From: Roseiarcus sp963741405
GTDB lineage: Bacteria > Pseudomonadota > Alphaproteobacteria > Rhizobiales > Beijerinckiaceae
DNA: 64,000 bases
Direction of reading: 5' to 3'
Assembly: GCA_963741405.1 (NCBI GenBank)
Contig: CAVUHX010000047.1
Coordinates: 62,001 to 126,000 of the forward strand
Shown here: positions 8,723 through 15,849 of the stretch, piece by piece
How positions within the stretch are numbered: the stretch's first letter is position 1
Layout: each line of letters begins with the position of its first letter
Made by a program: the position numbers and the translations under genes
Notes under the pieces: generated by a model
Database searches by the model: none
What the model saw: only the letters and a program-made list of their open reading frames with translations
What the model was told of the DNA's origin: nothing

Positions 8723-8813
8723 CGTCGTCGTTCAGTCTTTTCAAGGGGTTGCGACCCCGGTTAGCGGGCGGCCTCGGCGAAGGCGCTTATTCGTTAATAT
8801 TCTAAAATTCGAA

Positions 8814-8830
8814 TGTGACAATATGTCGCA
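8814..8830. promoter_or_regulatory. Imperfect 17-bp palindrome in an AT-rich upstream region
   Basis: TGTGACA-ATA-TGTCGCA lies about 110 bases before the sulfur-globule-like gene, in an AT-rich island (8790-8870) that contrasts with the GC-rich surroundings. One mismatch breaks the symmetry. It looks like an operator. The spacing is not right for a CRP site. Confidence 0.35.
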
Positions 8831-8938
8831 TTTTCCGCGGCGCCGAGGTTACATATTTTCAGCGCACACAGGGACGAGGACCAGGCGCATCCCCAGAGAT
8901 CCGGTCGCGGCCCTGCTGAACAGGACAGGGAGAGCGTC

Positions 8939-9520
8939 ATGCGTGAATTGAGTTTGAGAGGATTGAGTTTGATCGCAATGGCGGCGGCGTCGGGCCTTCT
9001 GGTCACGGCCGCCCTCGCCCAGCAGGCGGCCCCGGCCGCTCCCCAGGCCGGCGCCTCCGCCCCGGCCAAGCCCGCCGCGGCGGCTCAAGCCAACCCGGCG
9101 AAGCCCGCCGGCGAGGACGACGAGTGGGGCATGAACGACCCCAACGAACCCGCCTGGGCGAAGAACCCGCCCCCGCCCCCGCCGCCGCCCTACGCCGGCG
9201 GCTATGGCTATCCTTATGGCGGCTACGGCCAGCCCTACGCCGGCGGCTACGGCCACCCCTATGGCGGCTATGGCTATCCCTACGGCGGCTACGGCTATCC
9301 CTATCGCGGCGGCTACGACCCCTATTACGACGGCTACGGCTCCGGCTACGGCTATGGCCGCGGCTACGGCCGCGGACGCGGCCACATGAGCGGCAATTTC
9401 GACTTCAGCGGCCTCGGCGACATGTTCGGGAACGGCTGGGGCGACGGCTGGAACCGCGGCCGCGGCTGGGGTCCGTGGGACCGCGGCGGCTGGGGCCCGT
9501 GGGACCGCGGCTACTGGTGA
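8939..9520 (+). CDS. Secreted Gly/Tyr/Pro-rich low-complexity protein, sulfur-globule-protein-like
   Basis: A 193-residue exported protein. The signal peptide (RGLSLIAMAAASGLLVTAAL, cleaved near ALA-QQ) is followed by an Ala/Pro segment, a short acidic piece (EDDEWGMNDPNEPAW), a run of eight prolines, then about ten repeats of the GYGYPYGGYG type and a C-terminal block (MSGNFDFSGLGDMFGNGWGD) rich in Gly/Trp/Arg. Gly/Tyr repeats followed by an MSGNFDF-type end recall sulfur globule envelope proteins (Sgp) of phototrophic sulfur bacteria. Low complexity makes homology weak, and other structural or adhesive roles are possible. AGGGAGAG precedes the start. Competing frames here are Arg-rich shadows of the repeats. 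Confidence 0.7.
   Translation: MRELSLRGLSLIAMAAASGLLVTAALAQQAAPAAPQAGASAPAKPAAAAQANPAKPAGEDDEWGMNDPNEPAWAKNPPPPPPPPYAGGYGYPYGGYGQPYAGGYGHPYGGYGYPYGGYGYPYRGGYDPYYDGYGSGYGYGRGYGRGRGHMSGNFDFSGLGDMFGNGWGDGWNRGRGWGPWDRGGWGPWDRGYW
9193..9380 (+). repeat. Tandem coding repeat (GGCTAYGGCTAYCC-type units)
   Basis: DNA-level repeats underlying the GY-PYGGYG protein repeats. Units vary at third codon positions (tat/tac, cct/ccc), so the array is diverged rather than freshly expanded. Confidence 0.7.
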
Positions 9521-9597
9521 TCCGACCGGAAGCGTCGCCGGCGCCGGTCCGAGGGTCCGCAGGGCGGGGTCGTCGATCCCGCCCGGCGCGCTCGATA

Positions 9598-9698
9598 GGG
9601 CGTCCGGAAGGACGCCCGTCTCGCGACGGGCTACGGAGCGCGCCCTACAACGCGAGCCTGAATGCGTACCCGAAGGCCGCCCCTCAAGGGCGGCCTTC
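9598..9698 (+). terminator. Tandem hairpins after the Gly-rich gene
   Basis: GGGCGTCC/GGACGCCC (9598-9617, loop GGAA), an overlapping CCCGTC/GACGGG hairpin, and an 11-bp stem GAAGGCCGCCC/GGGCGGCCTTC at 9672-9698 with a 5-base loop. There is no clear U-tract, but stem strength and position between convergent genes fit transcription termination. Confidence 0.6.
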
Positions 9699-9830
9699 GT
9701 CGTCCTGCGCCGCCGAGGCGCCTGCTCCATGCCGCGCGCAACGCGTCGTCGTTCGGTCCGGGCTCAAGTCCTCATCCTGAGTTGGCCACCGGCCGGGGCC
9801 GACACAGGACGAGCGGCGCCGCCGCCGCCC

Positions 9831-11417
9831 TCACCCCCGCCAGGGGAACGTCCACGTCTCGGTCAGCGCCTTGGTCCCGGCGCGCAGGAAGACGCGCAGG
9901 TCCGTGCTCTGCCCCGCCTCGACCGCGACGTCCACGCCGGCGCGGAAGCCGCGGGTGTGGGTGTTCGGGGTGAGGAACGTGCGCAGGATCCGTCCGTTCG
10001 ACGCCGTGGCGATGGTCTCGACCATCGACGGATCGCTCATGAAGTAGGAAAGGTCGCCGCCGGAAAAGTCGATCAGGAACCGGGTCGCGCCGGGCGGCGG
10101 CGATTCGGCGGCGCCGAGGGCGCGCGGCGCCACGCGGAAGGTGCCGACCGCGCGCCCCGCCGGGGTCAGCGACTGGTCGAGGGTGAGCGCGGTGATGCGA
10201 TAGCCATAGGTCAGCGCCTTGCCGGCCTCGAGCCCGCTCTTCGGCGCCCAGGCGGCGACGATGTTGTCGTTGGTCTCGTCGGTGGTCGGCAGCTCGAGAA
10301 GCTCCACCCTGCCCTCGCCCCAGCCCTCGTGCGGCTCGATCCAGTAGCTCGGCCTCAGCTCGTAGGCGAGCTCGAGATCCTGGTAGCTCGAGAAATTGCG
10401 GTCGCGCTGCAGGAGCCCGAAGCCGCGCGGATTCTGGTCGAGGAAGGCCGAGACCAGGGGCGCGGCCGGGTTCGAGAGCGGGCGCCAGATCCATTCGCCG
10501 GCGCCGGTGTGCATGAGAAGCCCGTCGGAATCGTGCAGTTCGCCGCGGAAGTCGTCGGAGAAGCGATGATCGTTCTTGCCGACGAAGAACATCGAGGAGA
10601 GCGGCGCGAGCCCCAGCGCCGGCACGGCCTTGCGGGCGAACAGCGAGACGCTCGCTTCGATATAGGTCTCCTGGCCGGGCACGAGGTCGAAGCGGAAGGC
10701 GCCGGTCGCCGATTCCCCATCGAGCAGCGCATAGATGGCGATCCGATCGGCGGTGGGATCCGGGGTGTCGATCCAGAACTCGCGGAAGAAGGGGAACTCC
10801 TCGTTGAGCCCCTGCCCGGCGCCGATCGCCAGCCCGCGCGCCGACAGGCCGTAGCGCTGCCCGCGGCCGAGAAAACGGAAATAGCTCGCGCCGAGGAACG
10901 ACACCACCTCGTCCCACACATGCGGCGCGTTGATGGGAAAGCGGAGGCGGAATCCGGCGAAGCCGATGTTGACCGGCAGGTTGCCTGCGACCTTGGTGCG
11001 GCCATAGTCGAACAGGTTCGGCGCATAGGGGATGGGCGCCGGGGTGCCGTCGCGCAGCACGTTGACGATCACCGGGCGCTTGTAGAGATGGCCGAGATGG
11101 AAGAGCTCGAGGCGGAAATTGGCGTTGACCTGCGGGCCGAGCAGCGGCTTGTCCGACTTGAAGCGGATGTCGCGCCAGGCGTCGAAATCGAGGTTGGCGA
11201 GGCCGTCCGGCAGGGGCGGAATGGTCGTATCGTAGGGAGCGGCGGCGAGATCGCGCGCCTGCCTGACCACATCCGGATAGCCGAACGACGGCGCCGCGCC
11301 CGCCCTGCCCTGGGCCGACTCGGTCTGGGCCGCCGCATGAGCGAGGAAGCGCGCGCCCGAGGCGGCGGCGACGCTGGCGATGAGCGCGCGCCTTGAGAGT
11401 TCGTGCATGAGAGTCAT
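9831..11417 (-). CDS. opgD: Periplasmic glucans biosynthesis protein OpgD/MdoG family
   Basis: Acts in the periplasm in making or branching osmoregulated periplasmic glucans. The 528-residue chain starts with a twin-arginine signal (ELSRRALIASVAAASGA, cleavage near AAA-QT), which favours OpgD over Sec-exported OpgG. The body shows family blocks: FGYPDVVRQARDLAAAPY, VNIGFAGFRLRFPIN, EVVSFLGASYFRFLG, GLAIGAGQGLNEEFPFFREF, ELHDSDGLLMHTGAGEWIWR and the C-terminal immunoglobulin-like portion ending ETWTFPWRG. The start at 11417 was chosen because it gives an uninterrupted Tat signal; 11408 is an alternative. No opgH glucosyltransferase lies beside it. Confidence 0.88.
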   Translation of the reverse strand: MTLMHELSRRALIASVAAASGARFLAHAAAQTESAQGRAGAAPSFGYPDVVRQARDLAAAPYDTTIPPLPDGLANLDFDAWRDIRFKSDKPLLGPQVNANFRLELFHLGHLYKRPVIVNVLRDGTPAPIPYAPNLFDYGRTKVAGNLPVNIGFAGFRLRFPINAPHVWDEVVSFLGASYFRFLGRGQRYGLSARGLAIGAGQGLNEEFPFFREFWIDTPDPTADRIAIYALLDGESATGAFRFDLVPGQETYIEASVSLFARKAVPALGLAPLSSMFFVGKNDHRFSDDFRGELHDSDGLLMHTGAGEWIWRPLSNPAAPLVSAFLDQNPRGFGLLQRDRNFSSYQDLELAYELRPSYWIEPHEGWGEGRVELLELPTTDETNDNIVAAWAPKSGLEAGKALTYGYRITALTLDQSLTPAGRAVGTFRVAPRALGAAESPPPGATRFLIDFSGGDLSYFMSDPSMVETIATASNGRILRTFLTPNTHTRGFRAGVDVAVEAGQSTDLRVFLRAGTKALTETWTFPWRG

Positions 11418-11483
11418 TCGGAACCGGAAGTCTTGCCCCGCCAGGGGCCTAACCCGGCGCCCGGGCGAATGCAACCGGCGCGG

Positions 11484-12122
11484 CTAATAGGGCCAGCCCC
11501 AGGCCCCGGCCGGGTTCGTGTGCACGATCGCCTCGACGCCGAAGCTCAGATTGTTGTTGACGTGGTAGATGGCGCCGACGCCGACCGTGCCGACCGCCTG
11601 GACCGCGCCCGGCCCGGAGAAGACGGCGTTGACGTTGTCGAGGGCGCTGAACGAGCCGAAGCGGGTCGGACGGGCGAGGTCGACGCCGGCGATCACGTAA
11701 GGGGTCAGCTGCCCCATCCGGTAGCCGACGACCGCCGACCCGCCCGCGTAGGCCGTCCCGGTGAATTGCGAGAAGCCGTTCGGCGTCGCCCACAGGAAAG
11801 GCGCGTAGCCGCTCGACGCCCTGACCCCGACCATGACGCCGTTGTCGAACGCGTGGTCGTAGCCGAGATAGCCCTCGCCGCCGACCCCGCCCTTGACCCC
11901 CTTGCCGCCCCAGGCGGAGATGCCCGTTCCGACAGAGAGCCCCGACCAGGGATTCCATTCGGGCTCTTCGGGCTGACCCGGATTGGCGGCGAGCGCGGGA
12001 TAGTTCGCGGGGCCGTTCGGCAGATCCGCGGCGCGTGCGAAAGCCGGCTGCAGGAGGAGCGCTGCGGCGCAGGCGGCCGGAAGCGCGCAGGTGCGGACGA
12101 AGGGCATGGGCCAGCTTGTCAT
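11484..12122 (-). CDS. Small outer-membrane beta-barrel protein
   Basis: A 212-residue exported protein with a signal peptide ending near AFARA-ADLP. Alternating hydrophobic/Gly-rich strands follow (WSGLSVGTGISAWGG, GGVGGEGYLGYDHAFDNGVM, SAVVGYRMGQLTPYVIAGVD, GTVGVGAIYHVNNNLSFGVE), and the chain ends in the aromatic AWGWPY, as outer-membrane barrels do. This resembles the Omp25/RopB/OmpW-like eight-stranded proteins common in Hyphomicrobiales. The longer upstream frame is rejected because the signal peptide begins at MTSWPMPF. It is transcribed away from the tRNA-Phe. Confidence 0.7.
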   Translation of the reverse strand: MTSWPMPFVRTCALPAACAAALLLQPAFARAADLPNGPANYPALAANPGQPEEPEWNPWSGLSVGTGISAWGGKGVKGGVGGEGYLGYDHAFDNGVMVGVRASSGYAPFLWATPNGFSQFTGTAYAGGSAVVGYRMGQLTPYVIAGVDLARPTRFGSFSALDNVNAVFSGPGAVQAVGTVGVGAIYHVNNNLSFGVEAIVHTNPAGAWGWPY

Positions 12123-12302
12123 CAACGAAGGTTTCGCCTCCCGGTATGCCGGGGCGAGTGCGGCGGATTCATGGCGGCCCACCCCCCGTCGGCCCGTCGC
12201 CGGGCGGGGCGGCAATCGCCTCGCGCCCGCTCTGGACAACCCGCCGCCCGGCGCCTATAAGCCCCGCGATCCGCATGCGCTGGCGCCCTGCGCCGCATGA
12301 GG

Positions 12303-12378
12303 GCCCAGGTAGCTCAGTTGGTAGAGCACGTGACTGAAAATCACGGTGTCGGTGGTTCGATTCCGCCCCTGGGCACCA
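12303..12378 (+). tRNA. tRNA-Phe(GAA)
   Basis: A full cloverleaf: acceptor GCCCAGG/CCTGGGC, D arm GCTCAGTTGGTAGAGC, anticodon stem CGTGA/TCACG with loop CTGAAAA (anticodon GAA), T arm GGTGG-TTCGATT-CCGCC, and encoded CCA. A P4-type integrase remnant begins 165 bases downstream, so its 3' end is probably an island attachment site. Confidence 0.97.
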
Positions 12379-12543
12379 TCTCACATTTCCATAGCGTCTC
12401 ATATCGTCTTATTTAGTCATTTACATTCAATGACTTACGCCGATTTCCGTGCGCATAGCGTTACATGCCGGCACGTTGCTTCACGATAAATTGGGGGTAG
12501 AATCGGGGGCGATTTCAAAATACCCCCAGGCTCGATACCCCCA

Positions 12544-12918
12544 ATGCCCCTGTCTCACTTCGACATCCAAAACGCCACGTCGCAAGAGAAGCCCTACAAG
12601 CTCGCCGATGGAGGCGGTCTCTTTCTCCTCATTCAGCCCGACGGCAGCAAGCTCTGGCGTCTGAAGTACCGCCACCACGGCGTCGAGCGCGCTCTCTCCT
12701 TTGGCCGCTACCCCGGCGTGTCCCTCGCTGCCGCGCGCACGAAATGCGACGACGCGAAAAAGCTCATGAGCGAAGGCGTCGATCCTTCGGTGCGCAAGAA
12801 GCTCGACCGGATCGCCGCCGAGACCGCCGCACGCAACACCTTCGGCCTCATCGCCGAGGAATTCCTCGCGAACCTCGAAGCCAACGGCGCGGCCGACGCG
12901 ACCATCGCAAAGAATTAG
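12544..12918 (+). pseudogene. Truncated P4-type tyrosine recombinase (integrase), N-terminal part only
   Basis: The first 124 residues of an integrase of the kind that inserts islands into tRNA genes. The N-terminal DUF4102 arm-binding domain is clear (PYKLADGGGLFLLIQPDGSK, LWRLKYRHHGVERALSFGRY, PGVSLAAARTKCDDAKKL), followed by the start of the core-binding domain (NTFGLIAEEFLANLEANGAA). It stops at TIAKN-TAG, where intact homologues continue for about 280 residues. The catalytic R..H-x-x-R..Y part is absent. Sequence from 12919 to 13099 shows no continuation that I can follow. It is a remnant of the island that entered at tRNA-Phe. Confidence 0.85.
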
Positions 12919-13192
12919 CTGCCGAGCCTTACGCGCCCAATGCGGCCGTGGACGCAACGCCGCTGGTCGAGTTCGCCAGAGAGAGCGGACGGCGGAACAA
13001 GGTGGGGCCGCCCTATGGAGCGCGGCGGCGGCGTTCTTCGCGTTCCTGTCGTGGGCATTGGGACTACTGACGGTCGCCGGATTGACGTAGCACCACGGCG
13101 CATCAGGTCCCCCTAAGTGTCTGGCCCGAAAGTTGTTGAGTCTCGTGAATCGGTTGTGATTTAAGGAAGGCGGACCGAATCGGGGGCCGCCG

Positions 13193-13570
13193 ATGTGGAC
13201 GAACGAGAACCGAGCGAAATACAAACGGGATCAATTGCGATACCCGAGCGACCTGACGGATGAGGAGTGGGCGCATGTCGAACCGCTCATTCCTCCGGCG
13301 AGGCGGGGAGGCCGCACACGCGAAACAAACATGCGAGAGGCGCTCAACGCCGTCATGTACGTATTGAGCACGGGATGCCAATGGCGTTACCTTCCCAAGG
13401 ATTTTCCGCCGCGCAGCGCCGTCTATCGATACTTTTGCAATTGGGGCATTGATGGCGCGTTGGATCGCATCCATGACGCGCTCTACGAAAAGTGTCGCGC
13501 GCAGGCCGAACGCGAGGCCAGCCCAACCGCCGCCATCATCGACAGCCATCCCTCGACAAGCTCGGGATGA
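13193..13570 (+). pseudogene. IS5-family transposase, first frame (OrfA), interrupted
   Basis: Encodes the N-terminal IS5 transposase domain (DUF4096-like): LRYPSDLTDEEWAHVEPLIP, REALNAVMYVLSTGCQWRYL, PKDFPPRSAVYRYFCNWGID, then AAIIDSH. In the family IIDSQ carries the first catalytic Asp and is followed by VKSAEKGG. Here a ~22-28-base foreign segment (13547-13573) follows IIDS and leads straight to a stop, after which VKSAEKGG resumes in another frame. The native frame junction would be the A5G5 run at 13588-13597. Confidence 0.75.
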
Positions 13571-13573
13571 GGG
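13547..13573. repeat. REP-like palindromic insert inside the IS5 transposase gene
   Basis: CATCCCTCGACAAGCTCGGG followed by ATGAGGG: a short palindrome-like unit of the kind (CCTCGACAAGCTCGGGATGA) scattered through many alphaproteobacterial genomes. It separates IIDS from VKSAEKGG in the transposase and shifts the frame. Confidence 0.55.
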
Positions 13574-13593
13574 CGTGAAGAGCGCAGAAAAAG

Positions 13594-14052
13594 GGGGCCT
13601 CGATCGATCCGCACGGGTTCGACGCAGGAAAGAAAATCAAGGGCAAGAAGCGTCATTTTCTGGTCGACACCCAAGGGCTGTTGATGCACGCGATCGTTCA
13701 TTCCGCCGATGTTCAGGACCGCGACGGCGGCCTTTTGCTGTTGTCGACGCTGCTTGGCCGCTTCCCCTATCTCGAAAAAATGTTCGCCGACAGCGCCTAT
13801 CAAGGGCCGATCTTCGCCGGAGCAGTCAGCAAAATCCTGTCTCGCCTCCAGGTCGAGATCGTCAAACGATCCGATCAGGCGAAGGGCTTCGTCGTGTTGC
13901 CCAACCGCTGGATCGTCGAGCGGACGATCAACTGGCTCAACCGCTGCCGAAGGCTGGCCAAAGACTGGGAGAACCTCAACCTCACCGCCCTCTTGTTCCT
14001 TCGTTTCGCCTCCATCCGCCTGATGTTGCGAAAGCTCTGCAATCCCGCATGA
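13594..14052 (+). CDS. IS5-family transposase, second frame (OrfB, catalytic C-terminus)
   Basis: The DDE core continues here: IDPHGFDAGKKIKGKKRHF, LVDTQGLLMHAIVHSADVQD, the second catalytic Asp in MFADSAYQG, and the C-terminal Glu in NRWIVERTINWLNRCRRLAK. It has no independent start with a good ribosome site; the family expresses it as a fusion through frameshifting at the A5G5 slippery run just upstream (13588-13597). Because the upstream frame is broken, this half is probably silent. Confidence 0.75.
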   Translation, partial: GASIDPHGFDAGKKIKGKKRHFLVDTQGLLMHAIVHSADVQDRDGGLLLLSTLLGRFPYLEKMFADSAYQGPIFAGAVSKILSRLQVEIVKRSDQAKGFVVLPNRWIVERTINWLNRCRRLAKDWENLNLTALLFLRFASIRLMLRKLCNPA

Positions 14053-14076
14053 ACTTTCGAGTCGGACTCTAAGGCC

Positions 14077-14200
14077 CCCATCAGTGCCACCTCATCACAG
14101 CCAAAGGCACAACCTCGGGCTTTCGATGCTGGCCGGGAGCGGCGATGGAGGCGAAAGCGGCTTGCGTGAGGGCTGTGAGGCTGCCACCTGCGGCGAGCCT
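14077..14200 (+). repeat. Imperfect ~120-bp direct repeat, copy A (interrupted by IS5)
   Basis: Shares with 15535-15655 the blocks CCCCATCAG-GCCAC, CAGCCAAAGGC, ACCTCGGGCT-TCGATG, CGATGG-GGCGAA and GAGGGCTGT. The missing left edge (GCATCAGGTCCCC) is found at 13100-13112 on the far side of IS5, so IS5 inserted into this copy. Confidence 0.6.
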
Positions 14201-14366
14201 GTAACACGCTCCGCATACTCCCAGACGCAAAGGGACGCACCGCGAACGACTTCCGCGATGCCCACCAAATGTGCACGTATTTGATTGGCGTCAATGCATA
14301 GAGGCACATGCGAGCTACACTTCTCTAACTTCAAAGACCTCGCCTGCTCATAAAAAGAGAAGTAAC

Positions 14367-14771
14367 ATGGGTCGTGATTGGGTATCAGTGCCGATTGGAC
14401 GTGGAGTCCGGGTCGGGCACTCATGGGGAACCGGCGGATACGGTGGAGGGTACATGACAGGAGGAGGCGCTATGGTGGGCGCTGTTCTCTCGTTCCTCTT
14501 GTTTGTGTTTGTCTTCTACTGGGTCGCTGTCGTTTTCTCAGTGATCCTGTTCCTGCGAGGGTTATGGCATATTTTTAGCGGTAGGATCATACTTGGACTA
14601 ATATGGACCGTTGTAAGTTGTTTCATGGGATTTGTCGAATACCAGTTGATGGATGCGTGGCAACATCCGCCCGCAGAAGTTGAAGGACAAGTTACCTCTT
14701 CTACTATTAAGCCATACGATCCGTCTTACCTGTCCAAGCCTGCCTGGGTCGCGGGAAAAGGGTGGCAGTAA
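14367..14771 (+). CDS. Small membrane protein, Gly-rich N-terminus
   Basis: A 134-residue protein I do not recognise. It begins MGRDWVSVPIGRGVRVGHSW, with a Gly-rich soluble lead (GTGGYGGGYMTGGGA). Two hydrophobic helices follow (about residues 35-58, LSFLLFVFVFYWVAVVFSVI, and 68-90, IILGLIWTVVSCFMGFVEY), then a ~40-residue polar tail (PPAEVEGQVTSSTIKPYDPS). AGAGAAG lies upstream of the ATG. Codon use and GC content are clearly lower than in the chromosome around. It is followed 48 bases later by the HhH-like gene, and both lie between the two copies of the ~120-bp repeat. Most likely imported. Confidence 0.6.
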   Translation: MGRDWVSVPIGRGVRVGHSWGTGGYGGGYMTGGGAMVGAVLSFLLFVFVFYWVAVVFSVILFLRGLWHIFSGRIILGLIWTVVSCFMGFVEYQLMDAWQHPPAEVEGQVTSSTIKPYDPSYLSKPAWVAGKGWQ

Positions 14772-14819
14772 CATGCTCGGACGGGATTAGATTTGTGCGA
14801 TGTCGTCTGGGGTGAAAAC

Positions 14820-15521
14820 ATGAACGTGCAAGAGCTTTGGCACTCCTTTGATCAGGTGGCGTGGGACTACGCCGAGGGTCCTCTCTATGACAGCAGGGTG
14901 AAGCCCGCGAACGTCAAACTTGAGCGCGACCTTGAACTCGCGAGCGACCTTCGGGACCTAATCGCCGCGATGGAGACCGAGGCATTTCTAGACTGGCTGC
15001 GCGACACGTACTTCCCTTGGAAGTTCACTGGACCCGAAATCGTCCAGCAGCGCCGATCTCTCGCCCGCCACTGGGCGGACGGTTCCACTGGCATGGCAGA
15101 GTTGGAGCGCGCTCGTGCGACCCTCATCGCTCGGAACGGCAGGACCAAGAAACAGATGATCGACGCCATGTGCAAAATACACGGGCTCAGTGTCGCCGGT
15201 GCCAGCGGCCTACTCGCGCTGACCTACCCAGAAACATTCGGGTGCGTGGACGTGATGGTGGTGAAGTCGTTCCGCACGTTGGGGATGTTTCTCGATATTC
15301 CATTCTCGGTCGTCCGCTCGAAGGACAAGAAGGGGAATGTTCGCCCCAGTGAGAAGGCAAGGATAACGGCTGAGGCAGCGGAGCGAATGATGGACGTAAT
15401 GGCGGCGAAGGCGAAGGAACTCAACCGGGATTTCGGCAACATTAACAAGTGGAAGCCTCGTTCGATTGACCGCGTATTGTGGGCGGTTCGGGGAGGAGAC
15501 TTCCAACCACGCGGTTCGTAG
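14820..15521 (+). CDS. Helix-hairpin-helix / DNA-glycosylase-like protein of unknown role
   Basis: A 233-residue cytosolic protein. The stretch at about residues 118-155 (IHGLSVAGASGLLALTYPET, then FGCVDVMVVKSFRTLG) looks like the helix-hairpin-helix plus Pro-Asp loop of HhH-GPD glycosylases (pattern G(V/I)..A.S..L....P..F..(V/I)D), with the Asp of CVDV in the catalytic-Asp position. No iron-sulfur Cys cluster is present. The N-terminal ~110 residues are helical and charged; the C-terminal part is Lys/Arg-rich. GGGGTGA precedes the start. It pairs with the preceding membrane protein inside a repeat-bounded cassette. I infer DNA binding or base excision; this is not a firm assignment. Confidence 0.55.
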   Translation: MNVQELWHSFDQVAWDYAEGPLYDSRVKPANVKLERDLELASDLRDLIAAMETEAFLDWLRDTYFPWKFTGPEIVQQRRSLARHWADGSTGMAELERARATLIARNGRTKKQMIDAMCKIHGLSVAGASGLLALTYPETFGCVDVMVVKSFRTLGMFLDIPFSVVRSKDKKGNVRPSEKARITAEAAERMMDVMAAKAKELNRDFGNINKWKPRSIDRVLWAVRGGDFQPRGS

Positions 15522-15524
15522 GAA

Positions 15525-15655
15525 GCATCAGGTCCCCATCAGGGCCACGTCAGCGCAGCCAAAGGCGACCTCGGGCTGTCGATGACGAGCCACCTATGCG
15601 AGCCCGGAGTCGATGGCGGCGAAGGCCGCTTGAGGGCTGTAGGGCTGCCCCCGCC
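15525..15655 (+). repeat. Imperfect ~120-bp direct repeat, copy B
   Basis: The intact copy of the repeat described at 14077-14200, beginning GCATCAGGTCCCCATCAGGG, directly after the HhH-like gene. It contains an inverted pair CGACCTCGGGCT / AGCCCGGAGTCG (10 of 12 complementary), so it can fold. Confidence 0.6.
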
Positions 15656-15741
15656 GATGACTGCCTGAGCGCCCCCGGATGCCCTTTACGCCATCTTAAC
15701 GACTGGTGTAGGAACGTGTGTGAGGTGCCAAACTTTTAGTT

Positions 15742-15849
15742 GGCGCCCCACTCGCATATACCGCGCTACCCAAGCGCACCAAATGACGGGGTGTCGACGG
15801 CAATCGGCACCCCACTCGCATGTACCGTGCTACCCAAGCACGCCAAACG
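15742..15849. repeat. Two tandem 44-bp repeats, each with a hairpin showing a compensatory change
   Basis: Copies at 15742-15785 and 15806-15849 (64-base period) are about 85% identical. Each holds a 5-bp stem with loop ACCCA: GCGCT-ACCCA-AGCGC (15763-15777) and GTGCT-ACCCA-AGCAC (15827-15841). The one stem difference is compensated (C-G in one copy, T-A in the other), which is what selection on pairing would leave. On the minus strand the second copy overlaps the stop codon of the small ORF at 15830-15913. Confidence 0.6.

Larger units (their letters stand above)
13111..14077 (+). mobile_element. IS5-family (IS427-like) insertion sequence, interrupted
   Basis: Imperfect terminal inverted repeats (left CTAAGTGTCTGGCCCGAAAG near 13113; right AACTTTCGAGTCGGACTCTA at 14052-14071) enclose a two-frame transposase. 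CTAA occurs at both outer edges and may be the target duplication. The element sits inside one copy of a ~120-bp repeat whose second copy is at 15525-15655. Confidence 0.75.

Noticed and set aside
9190..9400. CRISPR-like regular spacing
   Set aside because: The repeats are coding (GYGYPYGG) with third-base variation and no unique spacers; no cas genes are in the window.
9124..9780. Arg/Leu-rich frame across the Gly-rich gene
   Set aside because: Produced by the same DNA repeats read in another frame. The GYGYPYGG frame has the signal peptide and ribosome site.
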